Shown here: one piece after another, positions 34,371-45,762 of the stretch
How positions within the stretch are numbered: position 1 is the stretch's first letter
How the letters are laid out: every line of letters starts with the position of its first letter
Source: Portulaca oleracea
Lineage: Eukaryota; Streptophyta; Magnoliopsida; Caryophyllales; Portulacaceae
Direction: 5' to 3'
NCBI GenBank assembly: GCA_029582165.1
Contig: CM055876.1
Coordinates: 14,817,001 to 14,881,000, forward strand
Length of the DNA stretch: 64,000 bases
Notes under the pieces: generated by a model
What the model was told of the DNA's origin: nothing
Seen by the model: only the letters and a program-made list of their open reading frames with translations
Database searches by the model: none
Made by a program: the position numbers and the translations under genes

Positions 34371-35512
34371 CCTAGCATGCTAAGATCATCGTGTCGGTGG
34401 TCGCTTTAAGTCGGCATCATCGATGGTGCAGTCCTCATGTTGGTTGACAACCTCTCTCAAGCATGCATCGTGGGGGCATCCTAGTCGTGTTGGCTGACTT
34501 CTGCTCCAAGATGGTGTCATCCTCCTCCAAATATACAACAAAATCCTTTGGCTAAATGGTAGACTCTTTCAAGCTGGCGACATCGATGTCTCATTCAAGT
34601 CAATATTGGGGGCAAGCCAGCTGGCGGTGTGCTTTCTGTCAATCGATTACACTTGTAGTCGAGAGCAAATCAGGTGGCTTGTCGTGTATCTTTAAAACTT
34701 CATCTCATTAGCTCATCATGGCTTCAGGGATTTCAAGTATGCTCTTCATAGCCCGTAGACGGCGGAAAGTCTAAGAGTAAAAAGCCAGGCGACGACGGTG
34801 TCGACCGAGTTGGTTTTGAAAAGAGACACCTCAAGATGTCTAATACATCAGAACGTCACTGAGGAGTACTTCACTTGCGATGAGGCCATGACTCTGTCGA
34901 CCCAGACTGTACTGACGTTTCTGAGACAGTTGTCTAGGACAACTCTACGTCAGTAAGCTAGAGAGTAGCCTGTAACGCCCCCAGATTTATAATCACCATA
35001 TTATCATTAAATACCTCATAACCAAATGATTAGCGTAGCGGAAATATAATCCGAAGGCATTACCGCCGTCCACAAATATGGACAAGGCCGAATCAGGACA
35101 TTTTAGCAAAAATAATTAATGGTTGGTTATGTGGTTCGTTTTGATTCTAGATTAAGTTAAAATGAAGTGTATTTTTACTTTAAAAAGTATTTTGCTAATT
35201 ATTATTTAAGTGAGGTATTAATAATATATTTAAGTAAGTTTAATATTTAAAATAATAGAAAAAATTATTTATTTTGACTTATTTGTAGGATTGGTAAGTC
35301 GAGCCAGTTTTAGCCCATTCATTGATGATTTAAAATTGTTAAACGAGCTGGTCCATTGATGACCCGACCCTGCTTGACTCCCATTATTTTATTACTCTCA
35401 TTGTTTGTCTTTACTTATGTTATCAAGGGTAAGACTTCTTGTTCTATAATCATCATTAATACAGTTATGTTTAATATTCCATATTAATTGTTACTTTAAT
35501 TTATATGTCACC
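34371..35512. other. Possible 3' tail of the gypsy element, then intergenic
   Basis: 34371-34970 is less AT-rich, with purine runs (TATTGGGGGCAAG near 34600) that could be an old polypurine tract, but no LTR follows. TGTAACGCCCCC at 34970 resembles a gypsy LTR start; no end or partner was found. 35380-35512 resembles sequence near 22860-23020. No gene. Confidence 0.35.
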
Positions 35513-35515
35513 TTA

Positions 35516-36413
35516 GGGGCCGTTTGGCATGCATTGGGAATGAGAATGGGAGTTCATAATGACATTGGGAATGAGAATTCATAATGGGAATGAGAATTAA
35601 CATGTCTTTATGAATTACCAACCTTTTTGTTTGTTTTGTGGTAATTCAAATTGGGAATAGGATTGGGAATAAACACACATTGACTAAAGTACCCTTATAT
35701 TGATTTATGAATGTTTTAATAAATTGAAATAGATGGAAGGCCATAAATGACATGCATTTACTTCTAGAAAATCAATTACCATATGAAAAAAAATAAAAAA
35801 AAAATAAAGTTCATAAAGATTTTAATAAAAATTAATTAAGCATCAAATAAGAATTAAAAATTAAAAACAAGTATATAAATTAACATTCAAAGTATGAATG
35901 ATTCAATAAATCAACATGATAGACCAATTGTTGACGGTTGCCGTAAGATTCAATAACTCAACTGGGTTTACTAATATATTATTATAGTAAATATTTAATT
36001 AATAGAAGGAAAATGCGTAAACCCTACTGCATTAGTAATATCTCAACCGAAGGATACGTAATAACAATAATATTTAATTAATATAAGCAAAAGTAATACC
36101 ATATTTAGGTGACGGTAGCCGGCAAGATTGACAATAAACGTGAGTTTTTATTGAATATAAGCAAAAGAAATGAATAAATGTGAGTTTTTATTTTTTTAAA
36201 TAGAGGTAGTTTTGGTATTTAATATTGACTAACGAATTTCCAATTCTATTACCACACCCCCCATGGTAATAGATTGTTGGGAATAGACCCATTTAATTCT
36301 CATTCCCATTCCCTTATTTTTTTTTTAATTACCATGAAACAAACATGGTAATTCTATTCCCCATCCTCCTATTCCCATTCCCAAACCCTTATTCCCTCTT
36401 ACCAAACGGGCCC
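35516..36413. mobile_element. PIF/Harbinger (Tourist-like) MITE
   Basis: The ends GGGGCCGTTTGGCATGC and TACCAAACGGGCCC are inverted repeats, followed by GGGAATGAGAATGGG-type subterminal repeats. The TTA target duplication is present on both sides (35513-35515 and 36414-36416). No transposase in 898 bases. Confidence 0.85.
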
Positions 36414-36416
36414 TTA

Positions 36417-37083
36417 AAGATTTCACTCATTAATTTCCTAATATATATATAATGCTTTATTAAATAAAATATTATATTATGTTTATATCAAAAAAATACT
36501 ATTATAAAGAATATAATATTAAATTAAATAACCATAAGAAATATTTTTAAAAAAAAGAATATTGGAGACAGTATAATATTTATAAGATTAGTATGGAATG
36601 GTGAGAGTATATGTTAGAATTAATCATTTATTATATTAATATTCAATACATATAATATAAATACTTACTATGTATTATATAACAACTAAATTTTATGGGC
36701 GTTTCTAGTAATTTATCTATTGTTATATTCCGCTCGTTCTCTTGGTAATTTAAGGATTTTTCTGGTAATTTATCTATTGCTATATCTTGCCCGTTTCCTT
36801 AGTAATATAATTTAAGGGTTTTTAAAGAGTGTCGATTCTCGAACTTGGTTTTACACAGTAACTAAATTAGTTTTTTTAAGTGTTTTTCACAATGTTTTTC
36901 CTATATGTTCGTGTGGGAATCAACCCTTTTACGGACTCTAATTTAAGAGGCCAAGACGGTGCTTATACATGCTTAGCCTGATCGAGAAATTGTTATTATA
37001 TACTATTTTTTTCCTTAGTGATTCATATCACTCATAGATTACTCCTAGTCTTCTTAAGAACTTCCGGGGGCTTAATAACCTCA
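36417..37083. other. AT-rich intergenic DNA
   Basis: 36640-36690 shares an AATCATTTATTATAT..ATATAATATAAATRCTTAC segment with about 22975-23020, probably an old dispersed repeat. A direct repeat (TTCTAGTAATTTATCTATTG / TTCTGGTAATTTATCTATTG) lies at 36704 and 36759. No gene. Confidence 0.45.
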
Positions 37084-37091
37084 CTTGTCAG

Positions 37092-37651
37092 TAGGGGTGG
37101 GCATGGATCGGTTAACCGATCCGATCATAAATTCGGATCGGTTAATGTTTCGGATAGTTAAAATCATGATCCGTATCCGATCCGAAAGTTTCGGTTAATC
37201 GAGCTTTCAGTTAACCGAATTGTCGGATAATAAAATTTGCGCACTGTATTCGCTCCAAAAGTTTCGGTTTCAGATCGGATAACTGTATATCCATGGATTA
37301 TAAAGCACTCGTACAATAATAATCATTGTCCTTCTTACCTTAATGGGTTCAAAATTGTAAACTTTATATATTGTGTTACATTTCTACGCTAATGACTATT
37401 AATTTACCACAAAAAAAAAAAAACATTTGAAGGGTTCAGAGTTAAAAATTAACTATTTTTGGATTTTTGGATAACCGATAGATTATCCGATTTTTTCAAT
37501 CCCCGATCCGTATCCGATCCGTGATCCAGGGAAAATATTCGGATCGGTTAACCAATCCACCAACTTCAAAAAGTATCCGCTAATTATCGTTTTTCAGATC
37601 GGATAATCGAATTTTTGAATTGGATCACAAATTACGGATTTTTTGCCCACC
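37092..37651. mobile_element. hAT-like non-autonomous element with palindromic subterminal repeats
   Basis: It begins TAGGGGTGGGCATGGATCGG and ends TTTTTTGCCCACC. The 8-base flanks CTTGTCAG (37084-37091) and CATGTCAG (37652-37659) agree at 7 of 8 positions. The interior is dense in GGATCGGTTAACCGATCC-type palindromes. No transposase. Confidence 0.78.
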
Positions 37652-37659
37652 CATGTCAG

Positions 37660-38009
37660 TATAGAAACAATCATTTTTTTTACGAGGGGTTTCATCTTTT
37701 TGCCTCCGTATGACCATTTTGCATTTGGAGGTTCGATGATATTACTTGGAAGCTAAGGAGGGATTTTTCATCTATAAGAAAAATACATAGGTATATACCC
37801 CACTATCTAGTTGTACTTTTTGTCCTATTTTTGATATTTTTGAAATTTGTTTTGTGTTTCTCTCTTTCCCTCCAGCGGCTGTACTCTAGTTTTGTTTTCC
37901 CAAGTTTTTTAGCCAGGTTTTCAACTTTAGTGACACTAATACAAGCCATTCACCTAGGCAGGCTATTGTCATCTAATTTTGGCCCTTGATTTCATAGGTT
38001 TTCTTCTTA
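37660..38009. other. Intergenic, nothing recognised
   Basis: T-rich DNA without repeats or coding signal that I can support. Confidence 0.4.
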
Positions 38010-38014
38010 TATTT

Positions 38015-38516
38015 TGTTAAGATTCTCAAGGCGTAGCTAGCAGACAAACAATAATAAGGGCGGAAAAATAAATAAAGATTCGACACAAGAAATTAACGTC
38101 GAAAAACCCAAACCGGGAAAAAAACCACGAACGATGCACTATCAGAGGATTACAACGGTATTTCAGAGATTCCCAGACCTCGACAATCTCTCACAACCTT
38201 CCTAGAGTTACAACCTGAGAACTCAACACTCACAGATGAGCCTCACACAACTCCCTCAGAAACACTGAGATTACAGGTCAATCTCTTGTGGTATAAGATG
38301 AAACACTCTCAATTGCAATTTAAATAAACCTAGCACCTAGGCTCTATTTATAGTACAAGGCTGACACAATTTTAGGATTAATAGAGTCCCTATAGCAAAG
38401 GAATTACAAAAAGGAAGTGGAACAAATCAACAACCTGATTCTCACTCAAACTCTTCTACCTTGCTCCCCAAGAGACAGAGACCAACCCAAAATTGGTCTC
38501 CACATTCAACCCAACA
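38015..38516 (-). repeat. Solo LTR (copia-type), 502 bases
   Basis: On the minus strand it runs TGTTGGGTTGAATGTGG to GAATCTTAACA. A perfect 5-base duplication TATTT lies at 38010-38014 and 38517-38521. A TATA box CTATAAATAG is at 38344-38353 on the same strand. No internal sequence. Confidence 0.88.
38344..38353 (-). promoter_or_regulatory. LTR TATA box
   Basis: CTATAAATAG on the minus strand of the solo LTR. Confidence 0.6.
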
Positions 38517-38521
38517 TATTT

Positions 38522-39198
38522 GTATATTAGTATATATATAGCGTGTGTACAGAACGAGAATACGATAAGACATAATATTATGATTATGAATGAAAGTTTT
38601 AGGCATTTCAAAACCTTTCATAAAAGTCTCTACCAGTCATTATTCATTTCATGAATGCTGATGATGCAAGAGTGGTCTATTTATGGTTGAATGATGAATT
38701 CTCCTTAATTTTAACTCGGTGAGATCTTTAACTTGGGTTTCTGAGAAGCATGGCTGGTGAAGCCTTGATTCTTGATTCCTTAGATAACTTGGTGATATGT
38801 TACTCCTTAAGGTGATCATATCCTTTTTCTTCTTGGGTTTTTGCTTGCTACTGTTACATTGACTATTTACATTAGTTCATTTGATATTGGTTATGGTTCC
38901 TATGACCTGTGGGGTGGATTGGTAGCTATATAAGGGTTCAGTTTTAACTATTTTTCGTGAATCATGGTTACTCTATATTGAAACTGATTCTAATTGGTTC
39001 ATCTTTCACACATTAACCTAGGGATAGTTGATGGTTTTGATTCTCCCTTGAGTTGTTTTAGTGCACAAATCGATTCTCCGTGCTTGAGTGTTGATCCTTA
39101 GGCATTGAATCATCATAATGATTAATTTTTATTCGCAAATAACGGATCACTTAGAAATAGTGATCGTTTAAATTGGAAATGCCTATCAGAAAAGATAT
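38522..39198. other. AT-rich intergenic DNA
   Basis: No gene, RNA gene or repeat that I can support. Confidence 0.4.
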
Positions 39199-39200
39199 TA

Positions 39201-39448
39201 TTCCCTCCATTTCATACCATTTGTCACTTGTTTGACTGTTACAGTCTTCAATAATACTTTTTATTGATAATTTCTTATATAAAATTTTATTAATAATTAG
39301 AATATTATACTTTTTGGTTAGTATTAACAATTTAATGGTAGTAACTTATATAACAAATCATTGTGTATATTGATAAATTTATGGTTAAAAATTTTCAAAT
39401 TTGATGGTACAATTTTCAAAGGTGACCAATAATATCGAATGGAGGAAG
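39201..39448. mobile_element. Stowaway-type MITE
   Basis: 248 bases with ends TTCCCTCCATTTC and GAATGGAGGAAG (degenerate forms of the CTCCCTCCGT Stowaway end), flanked by TA on both sides (39199-39200 and 39449-39450). It includes the CATTTGTCACTTG segment usual next to such ends. Confidence 0.75.
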
Positions 39449-39659
39449 TAATATTTTCCCATATAAAATAGTGATCATTGAATGTAATTATTTTCCATAT
39501 ATGATAAAAGTATAACTTATACATAGAAGTACAATGTAAATGCTAACAATTTCCTTTTAACAAAATCTCAAGGCCCCATTACACCTTACGCTATCAATCC
39601 TTTTTCAATTATCATTACTAATTACACTCAATTTGCAGTACTTATTTCAAATGATTTAA

Positions 39660-39850
39660 TGTGTAGAGAGAGAAGAGTATTCTCATTGATATGTGTATGT
39701 ACTGTACAGTATACGAGGAGCACTATGAATATATACAAGGTATACGAGCTGGCAACAACCATAAATATCTTGTAACAACCATTAGCCACCTAATGATGTT
39801 GTTAACCGACCTAACAACCATTATCTAACAGCAGGATATACAATCTAACA
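39660..39850 (-). repeat. 3' LTR of the old copia element
   Basis: On the minus strand TGTTAGATTGTATATCCTGC to CTCTCTACACA. It matches 52663-52852 with scattered substitutions. The shared block includes AGTATACGAGGAGCACTATG. Confidence 0.85.
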
Positions 39851-40579
39851 TCCCCACCTCAAGATGTAATTGGGGGAGAATCCAACGATCCCAATCTTGA
39901 AGAGAGGTACTGATGTTGAGCAATACCCAATGGTTTTGTCAATATATCAACTAGCTACTCAGTAGAGGAAACATAATACGGCTGCAAGAATCCTTCCCTG
40001 ACTTTGTCCCTTGTATAGTAACATTCAATATTCAAATGTTTAGTGTGTTCATGAAATACCAGATTACCGGCAATATGCATAGCTGCTTTATTGTCACAAT
40101 GGAGAGGGATTGGTAAACCGGGAGAGATGTGGAGTTCTTGAAGTAAAGAATATAGCCACTGTAATTCAGAGGTAGTAGCAAACATGTTGCGATACTCAGC
40201 TTCCGCAAAAGATTTGGCAACAGTCTTTTGTTTCTTGGTCTTCCAATAAACGAAATCGGGACTAAGAAACACACAATAACTTGTAAGGGATTGGGTCGTG
40301 TCCTGACACAAGGCCCAATCCGCATTGCAATAGGCGTGAAGTTGCAAATCATTTTTGTTGGGATAGAAAAGTCCCTAATTAATAGTGCCTTTCAAGTAGC
40401 TTAGCACATGGAAGGCAACTTGAAGGTAGGGCTTGCGAGGTTGTTGAAGATATTGACTCAAATGTTGAACCGAGTAGGAGATATCGGGTCGGTTAAAAGT
40501 CAAGTATAGCAATCTGCCAATTAGGCGATGATAGACTTTAGGATCAGCCAATAACTTACCCTCAAAATCGGATAGTTTG

Positions 40580-41480
40580 TGTAGTAACCCAAGAGGGGGA
40601 GGGGATGAATTTGACAAATAAGATCTACACACTCGGTAAGGACGTTAGAGCAAACTTCCTTGGTTTCAAACCAAGGATCAAAACACAGTGTAACTGAAAT
40701 ACCTCTTTAAATTTATATCAATCAAAGAACAAGTTACACTTAGGAAACAAAACAAGAAGTAATAGCCTGAAGGCAGTTACTGATAGGTTCACTGACCAAG
40801 ACAGAAGGTCCTTGAGTCAGCTACAGATAAGGATCGTCGTAGGAAAAACCCTAGCGGCGAATTTAGAACATGATGGATTACATTGAAACTCAAACTCACA
40901 AAGTCTTAGTCCTTCAAGACTCTATTACAATATCTCAACACCATATTTGGCTACAAGGAACACTCACCAAGGTCCTCGGCTACCCCTCACCAGAAGTCCT
41001 TTACTGGCTACATTCACCAAAGAACCATTGGCTACACATTCAAAAATCTCACGGATTTCCTACTCTGCGATTACTTCCGTGGAATCGCTTATTTTCTCAG
41101 TTCTTCTATCGTCCTTTTTATAGAGGCCTTTGGATGCTTGGATTTGAGTCCCTCCAATAGTAACTTGCCTTATGTGTTGATTCTTGCCTTTTGTATTGAT
41201 GCTTGATTTTCTTTCCTTGTTTCTGAGATATTCTCTGGGAATCACAATCTTCTCTTCCTTCCATTTTCCTCACCGATTGTTTCCTACGAAATAGATAATA
41301 CAATCGATTAGTCTGGTTAGAAATATGGAAAGGAAAATTAGATATTTACTTTTCCAGAAAACTTTCCTGTTTTTCGTGATTTTGGCTTTCATTCAAAACT
41401 TCGTATGAGAACCTTATCAGCGCTTCATATGAGGTCCTTCGTGGATGCGCAGGTAAAGGACCTTGACCCTAGTCCCAACA
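40580..41480 (-). repeat. Solo LTR inserted in the copia RT region
   Basis: On the minus strand it runs TGTTGGGACTAGGG to GGGTTACTACA, with a TATA box (CTATAAAAAGG) at 41112-41122. Flanks are GTTTG (40575-40579) and ATGTG (41481-41485). Removing the LTR and the ATGTG copy restores the copia reading frame exactly across the site, so GTTTG is the original target and the other copy has mutated at two positions. No internal region is present. Confidence 0.82.
41113..41122 (-). promoter_or_regulatory. LTR TATA box
   Basis: TATAAAAAGG on the minus strand of the solo LTR, preceded by GGCCTC. Confidence 0.55.
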
Positions 41481-44051
41481 ATGTGAGACCCCGTTGCAAA
41501 GGAAAGTTGGCCGGTTGGGAGCTAGTAAGGCCTACATCAGTGATGATGTCAAAAGTATACTTTCATTGGCTCAAAAAAATCCATGTGTGATCACGAGCTA
41601 TCTCAATTCCCATAAAGTATCAAGCAAGACCGAGATCCTTTACGGTGAAAGCATCGTGAAGCTAGTGTTTAAGTTGCTGAATCCCATAACTATCATCACC
41701 CGTAAGGAGTAAATCATCCACATAGACCAGGATGAAAATATGCTTGCCACCTACTTGCTTAGAAAACAAACAATAGTCGCTCATGGACCATATAAACCCA
41801 CGAGTGGTGAGAAAACTGGTCAACTTAATGTTCCACTGGTGAGAAGCTTGCTTGAGACCATATAAGGAACGTTGTAATTTGCAAACCTGTCCCCGTAAGG
41901 CCTTAGTATAGCCCTCGAGCGGCTTCATGTACACCTCTTCATCAAGAAAACCATGAAGGAATGCATTATTATTATCCAATTGATAGAGAGACCAATCTTG
42001 CGCTGGAGCAAGAACCATAAAAACTCGGACTGTAGTGAGCTTGGCAACGGGGGAAAAGGTGTGTTTATAGTCTTTATCCTTGATTTGCTCAAAGCCTCTA
42101 ATTAGCAATCGAGCCTTGTGTCTCTCAATCGAGCCATCTAGTTTATACTTAATTTTATAAACCCCATTTGCTTGATAAGGCCTTTTGTTGGGGTGGGGGG
42201 GGGGGGGGAGGGAAGCTAAGTAAGAATCCATGTTTGATTGGTCTCAAGAGCATCCAACTCTTTATTCATGGCCATTACTCATTCAGGTGAATGTTGTGCT
42301 TGGGCATAAGTAGCAGGTTCATGAGTATTTAACACAGAAGCCAAAGACAATATGTACTCATGGGATAAGTGTGCCAGATGGGAGTAGGAAAACAAGGGAT
42401 ATGGTTGAGAAAAGGAGGAAATAGTAAGAAATGAAAGGGATATATCAGAGTGAGGTTAATGATTGAGAGTATTGGTGGATAAAGAAGGTTGAAGGGAAGG
42501 ACAAAGATAGTCATGTATCCAAGTTGAAGCTTTTTTTTGTTTTTAATCTATGAGATCTACGAAGATGTGTAGTAGCATCTAGTGTAGAAGTGGAAGTTGG
42601 TACAACAAATTCAAAAATATCAGGGGGTGAAGAAGTGGGAGAAACAAAATTTGGAGCAATAACATGATGTTGTAAAGGTGATTCTCATTTAGGAAAAAGA
42701 GTGAGTGGTGTTAAAGATTGTTGAGTAGAATATGTAGCAGAATCTAAGGACTGTTGATGAGAAGAACCATGAGAAAAAATGGGACTAGATTGTAAGGGAG
42801 ATGGAGAATTTTGATAAGAGGAGACAGAATCAGTGACACGAAAATTGGGACTGATAGGATCAGGAATGAAAGGAGTTTGAAGACTTGGGAGGATAGGACC
42901 TGGGGAAGTATCCAAGGAGGGTAAAGATACATTGTGCCCTTGTTTAAAAGGAAAAAAAATTTCAAAAAAAATAACATCGTGGTTGTGAAAAATTTTGTTG
43001 GATTGTAAGTCATAAAGTTTGTACCCTCAAAAACCATAGGTATGACCGAGCAAAATGGATTTGATAGCTTTGGAGTCAAACTTGTTCTTAGCTTTCTAAT
43101 TAATTGCAAAACAAAGACAACATATAGCTCTTAAATCTTGATAAATGGGAACCTTGTCAAAAAGTTTCTCAAAAGGAGAAAGCTAGTTGAGGCTTTCATA
43201 GGTAAGTAGTTTATAATATGTGTAGCCACAAGAACACATTCTCCCCAAAAATGCTTCGGCAAATTAGCATGAAACCTTATTGCACTTGCAATTTCTAGAA
43301 GGTGTCTATGCTTCCTCTCGGCAACACCAATTTATTGTGCGGTTCCAACCATAGAACCTTGATGTAAAATGCCTTTTGAACTAAAAAAGTCAAAGCAGGC
43401 TGAATTAACAAACTCTGTACCATGTGATAAAATTGGATAATGGCAGCTTTGACTTGAGATTTGTTTTGTAGAAGTTGAGTCCAAGTGTTACGAGTAAAAT
43501 CATATACAATTGTAAGAAAATAACAGGCTCCAATAATATTTGTTGTTAGGTAAGACCCCCAAAGATCCAAATCAATAAGTTGGAAAGCATGAGATGTTTG
43601 AATGGAGCTTTTATTGAATGACATTCTATGCATCTTTGTAAGGATACAAATGTCACAAATTGATCATCGGATATTTGATTCTTACACCAAGAAATATGTC
43701 TCATAATTGTAGAGATAGAGGTACGACCTAATCTAACATGAATAGTAGAGTTGCTAGGTTTATTACAAGTAGAAAAAACAGAAGCGACAGAAGATGCTAC
43801 TACATAATTATTGATATCATCAGATTGTTCGACTTCAGCGTTGGATAACGGTATCTTATAAAGTCCATCAATGTTTGGTGCAATGTCAACAACCCTTTTA
43901 CTTGAAAGGTCCTAGATAATGCATTGTCCGAGGCAAAAGATAGCAAATAATTAGTGGTCAGTGAGAAGCTTAACTAGAAATAGATAGCAGGTTATACTTA
44001 AAATCTGGCACGTACAACACATTTTAAGAATGACAGAATCAGATAAAAGAA

Positions 44052-45117
44052 TGTTGGGTTAATGGCCCAAATTCGCTTAGACTCATTATTTGGCAAGTTT
44101 CCTAAACCCGTTTAAACTCCAAATAGTTTCCTAATAGTAACCAATGATTTGGAGTTTAAACGGGTTTAGGAAACATGCCAAATAATGAGTCTAAGAGAAT
44201 TTGGGCCATTAACCCAACAATCTCCACCTTGGAACAAATTCTTCGGTACCATCATAGAACCCTGAATTTTGATCACCCAATTAAATTCTAATAACCAAAT
44301 TTTGACTTCATCCTGAATTTGATTGAATCCGGCTCTGAAGGAATTTGACCTGACTCCGGCAGGATTAGAAGTTTACTGAATCTGGTTGTATCCGGCTCTG
44401 AAGGAATTTCACCTGACTCTAGTAAGATAGAAATTTGACTGAATCTGGCTGTACCCGGCTCTTGAAGGAATTTATCCTGACTCCGGTAGGATCCGGCTCT
44501 TGAAGAAATTTAACCTGACTCCGATAGGATCTGAATCTCATTGAACCTAGCTCTGATAGCACTTGATAAGGATCGGATTCAGATTTTGTTGATAGTTGTT
44601 AGCCACTTGTTAGGGTGTAAAATAGAGCAATATATGTAGCGGAAGGAAAAACAGGATGATTATAGAATCGAGGATAATAATAGAGAGAGGTAAGGATAAA
44701 TAGGGTGAGACAGTAACTTTACGTGGGAAACCGAAGAAGTCGGAGAAAAACCCACGGGCGACAACCAATATCAACTAGTAGAAAAGGAGATATTACAAGA
44801 GGTAGAATATAATCTCTCATACACTCTCAAGACCTAGGGATAAGTAGGGTGAAGATGTGTATGAGAGATTATATTCTACCTCTTGTAATATCTCCTTTTC
44901 TACTAGTGGATATTGGTTGTCGCCCGCGGGTTTTTCTCCGAGTTCTTCGGTTTCCCACGTAAAATTACTGTCTCACCCTATTTATCCTTGCCTCTCTCTA
45001 TTATTATCCTCGATTCCATAATCATCCTGTTTTTCCTTCTGCTGCATATATTGCTCTATTTTACACCCTAACAAGTGGCTAACAACTGGCAACAAAATTT
45101 GAATCGGATCCCTAACA
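44052..45117. mobile_element. LTR-like foldback element with two hairpins
   Basis: It begins TGTTGGGTTAATGGCCC and ends GGATCCCTAACA, with a perfect 5-base duplication AAGAA (44047-44051 and 45118-45122), as for an LTR insertion. Inside are two inverted repeats. One pairs about 44053-44125 with 44150-44221 (loop of about 25). The second pairs about 44564-44824 with 44857-45117 (loop of 32), with nearly identical arms of about 260 bases. Between them lie four or five diverged copies of a unit of about 60 bases (CTGAATCTGGCTGTATCCGG..GAAGGAATTTNACCTGACTCC). No ORF. It could be a solo LTR that acquired hairpins or a foldback element. Confidence 0.75.
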
Positions 45118-45375
45118 AAGAACTTGACCACATTTGGTTACATGTCTCAAGGTACCGGCCATCAAGTAGGACAATACTAACAGGCTATGAAGGGGTTTCA
45201 AGGACTGAAAGATAGTGGGTTCATGAGTCATATGATCAGTGGCACCCGTATCAATTATCCAAGAACTAGCACAATGATTACCAACAAGACAACAAATACT
45301 AGAATGAGAGCCAATACCTGTAAAGTGAGCATAGGTATCTCCTTGACAATCCGCTTGATTGCCCTTCATAAGTTT

Positions 45376-45749
45376 TATTGTTTTAATGAGGTTTGACCTT
45401 ATACATGTAACGGCCACAATAATCAATTGGGTTTTATTACGACAGTTACAATACTAATAAATCCCCATAATCACTCCCTCTAATTAAGTGAGATTAGTAC
45501 TACTTATAGGGGTGATTAGGGATGAGTTGTATGCACAACTGAGTAAACATAATCTCCCAAAAAATACACTCTCTCTGTCTCCTAATACCGTCTACCATCA
45601 CTAGACTCGGGTGTGCGATGTGGCAATATTCCGGCGACTCTAGTAGCCATCGGAGTTCGATTGATATTATTCCGACTTCAACTTTGTGGGTACAACAACA
45701 GCAAGTGATCCCAATTCCGCATATAAGGTTAGTCCTTTATAATCTAACA
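45376..45749 (+). repeat. 5' LTR of the gag-only copia element
   Basis: TATTGTTTTAATGAGG to AATCTAACA. The start at TATTG, rather than TG, is set by the perfect AGTTT duplication and by the matching border after GGGAG at the 3' LTR. Confidence 0.88.
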
Positions 45750-45750
45750 G

Positions 45751-45762
45751 TGGTATCAGAGC
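45751..45762 (+). other. Primer binding site, initiator tRNA-Met
   Basis: TGGTATCAGAGC lies one base after the 5' LTR and is complementary to the 3' end of plant initiator tRNA-Met. Confidence 0.9.

Larger units (their letters stand above)
39859..45375 (-). pseudogene. Copia pol remnant (protease, integrase, RT, RNase H)
   Basis: Read right to left. Protease is at 45123-45375 (SWIIDTGATDHM). The pre-integrase region (VLYVPDFKYNLLSIS, then a zinc-finger remnant) lies at 43640-44046. The integrase start (FQLIDLDLWGSYLTTN, YFLTIVYDFTRNTWT) is at 43300-43633. Reverse transcriptase lies at 41662-42231 (VYKIKYKLDGSIERHKARL, AFLHGFLDEEVYM, SLYGLKQA, LVYVDD). The RT connection is at 40375-40579 (YHRLIGRLLYLTFNRPDISY). 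RNase H lies at 39955-40347 (CNADWALC, AEAEYRNM, CDNKAAMHIA). The frame ends at 39859 after LTKPLGIAQ. Several frameshifts and stops are visible, one just after YVSSTE. The domain order is that of Ty1/copia. It is not functional. Confidence 0.88.

Noticed and set aside
34970..35512. TGTAACGCCCCC as the start of a second gypsy LTR.
   Set aside because: No matching end, primer site, polypurine tract or second copy was found; it does not resemble the LTR at 28518.
45376..45426. Apparent Met start of the copia protease frame.
   Set aside because: This start lies in the LTR of the inserted element; the copia protease sequence begins only at 45375 and below.
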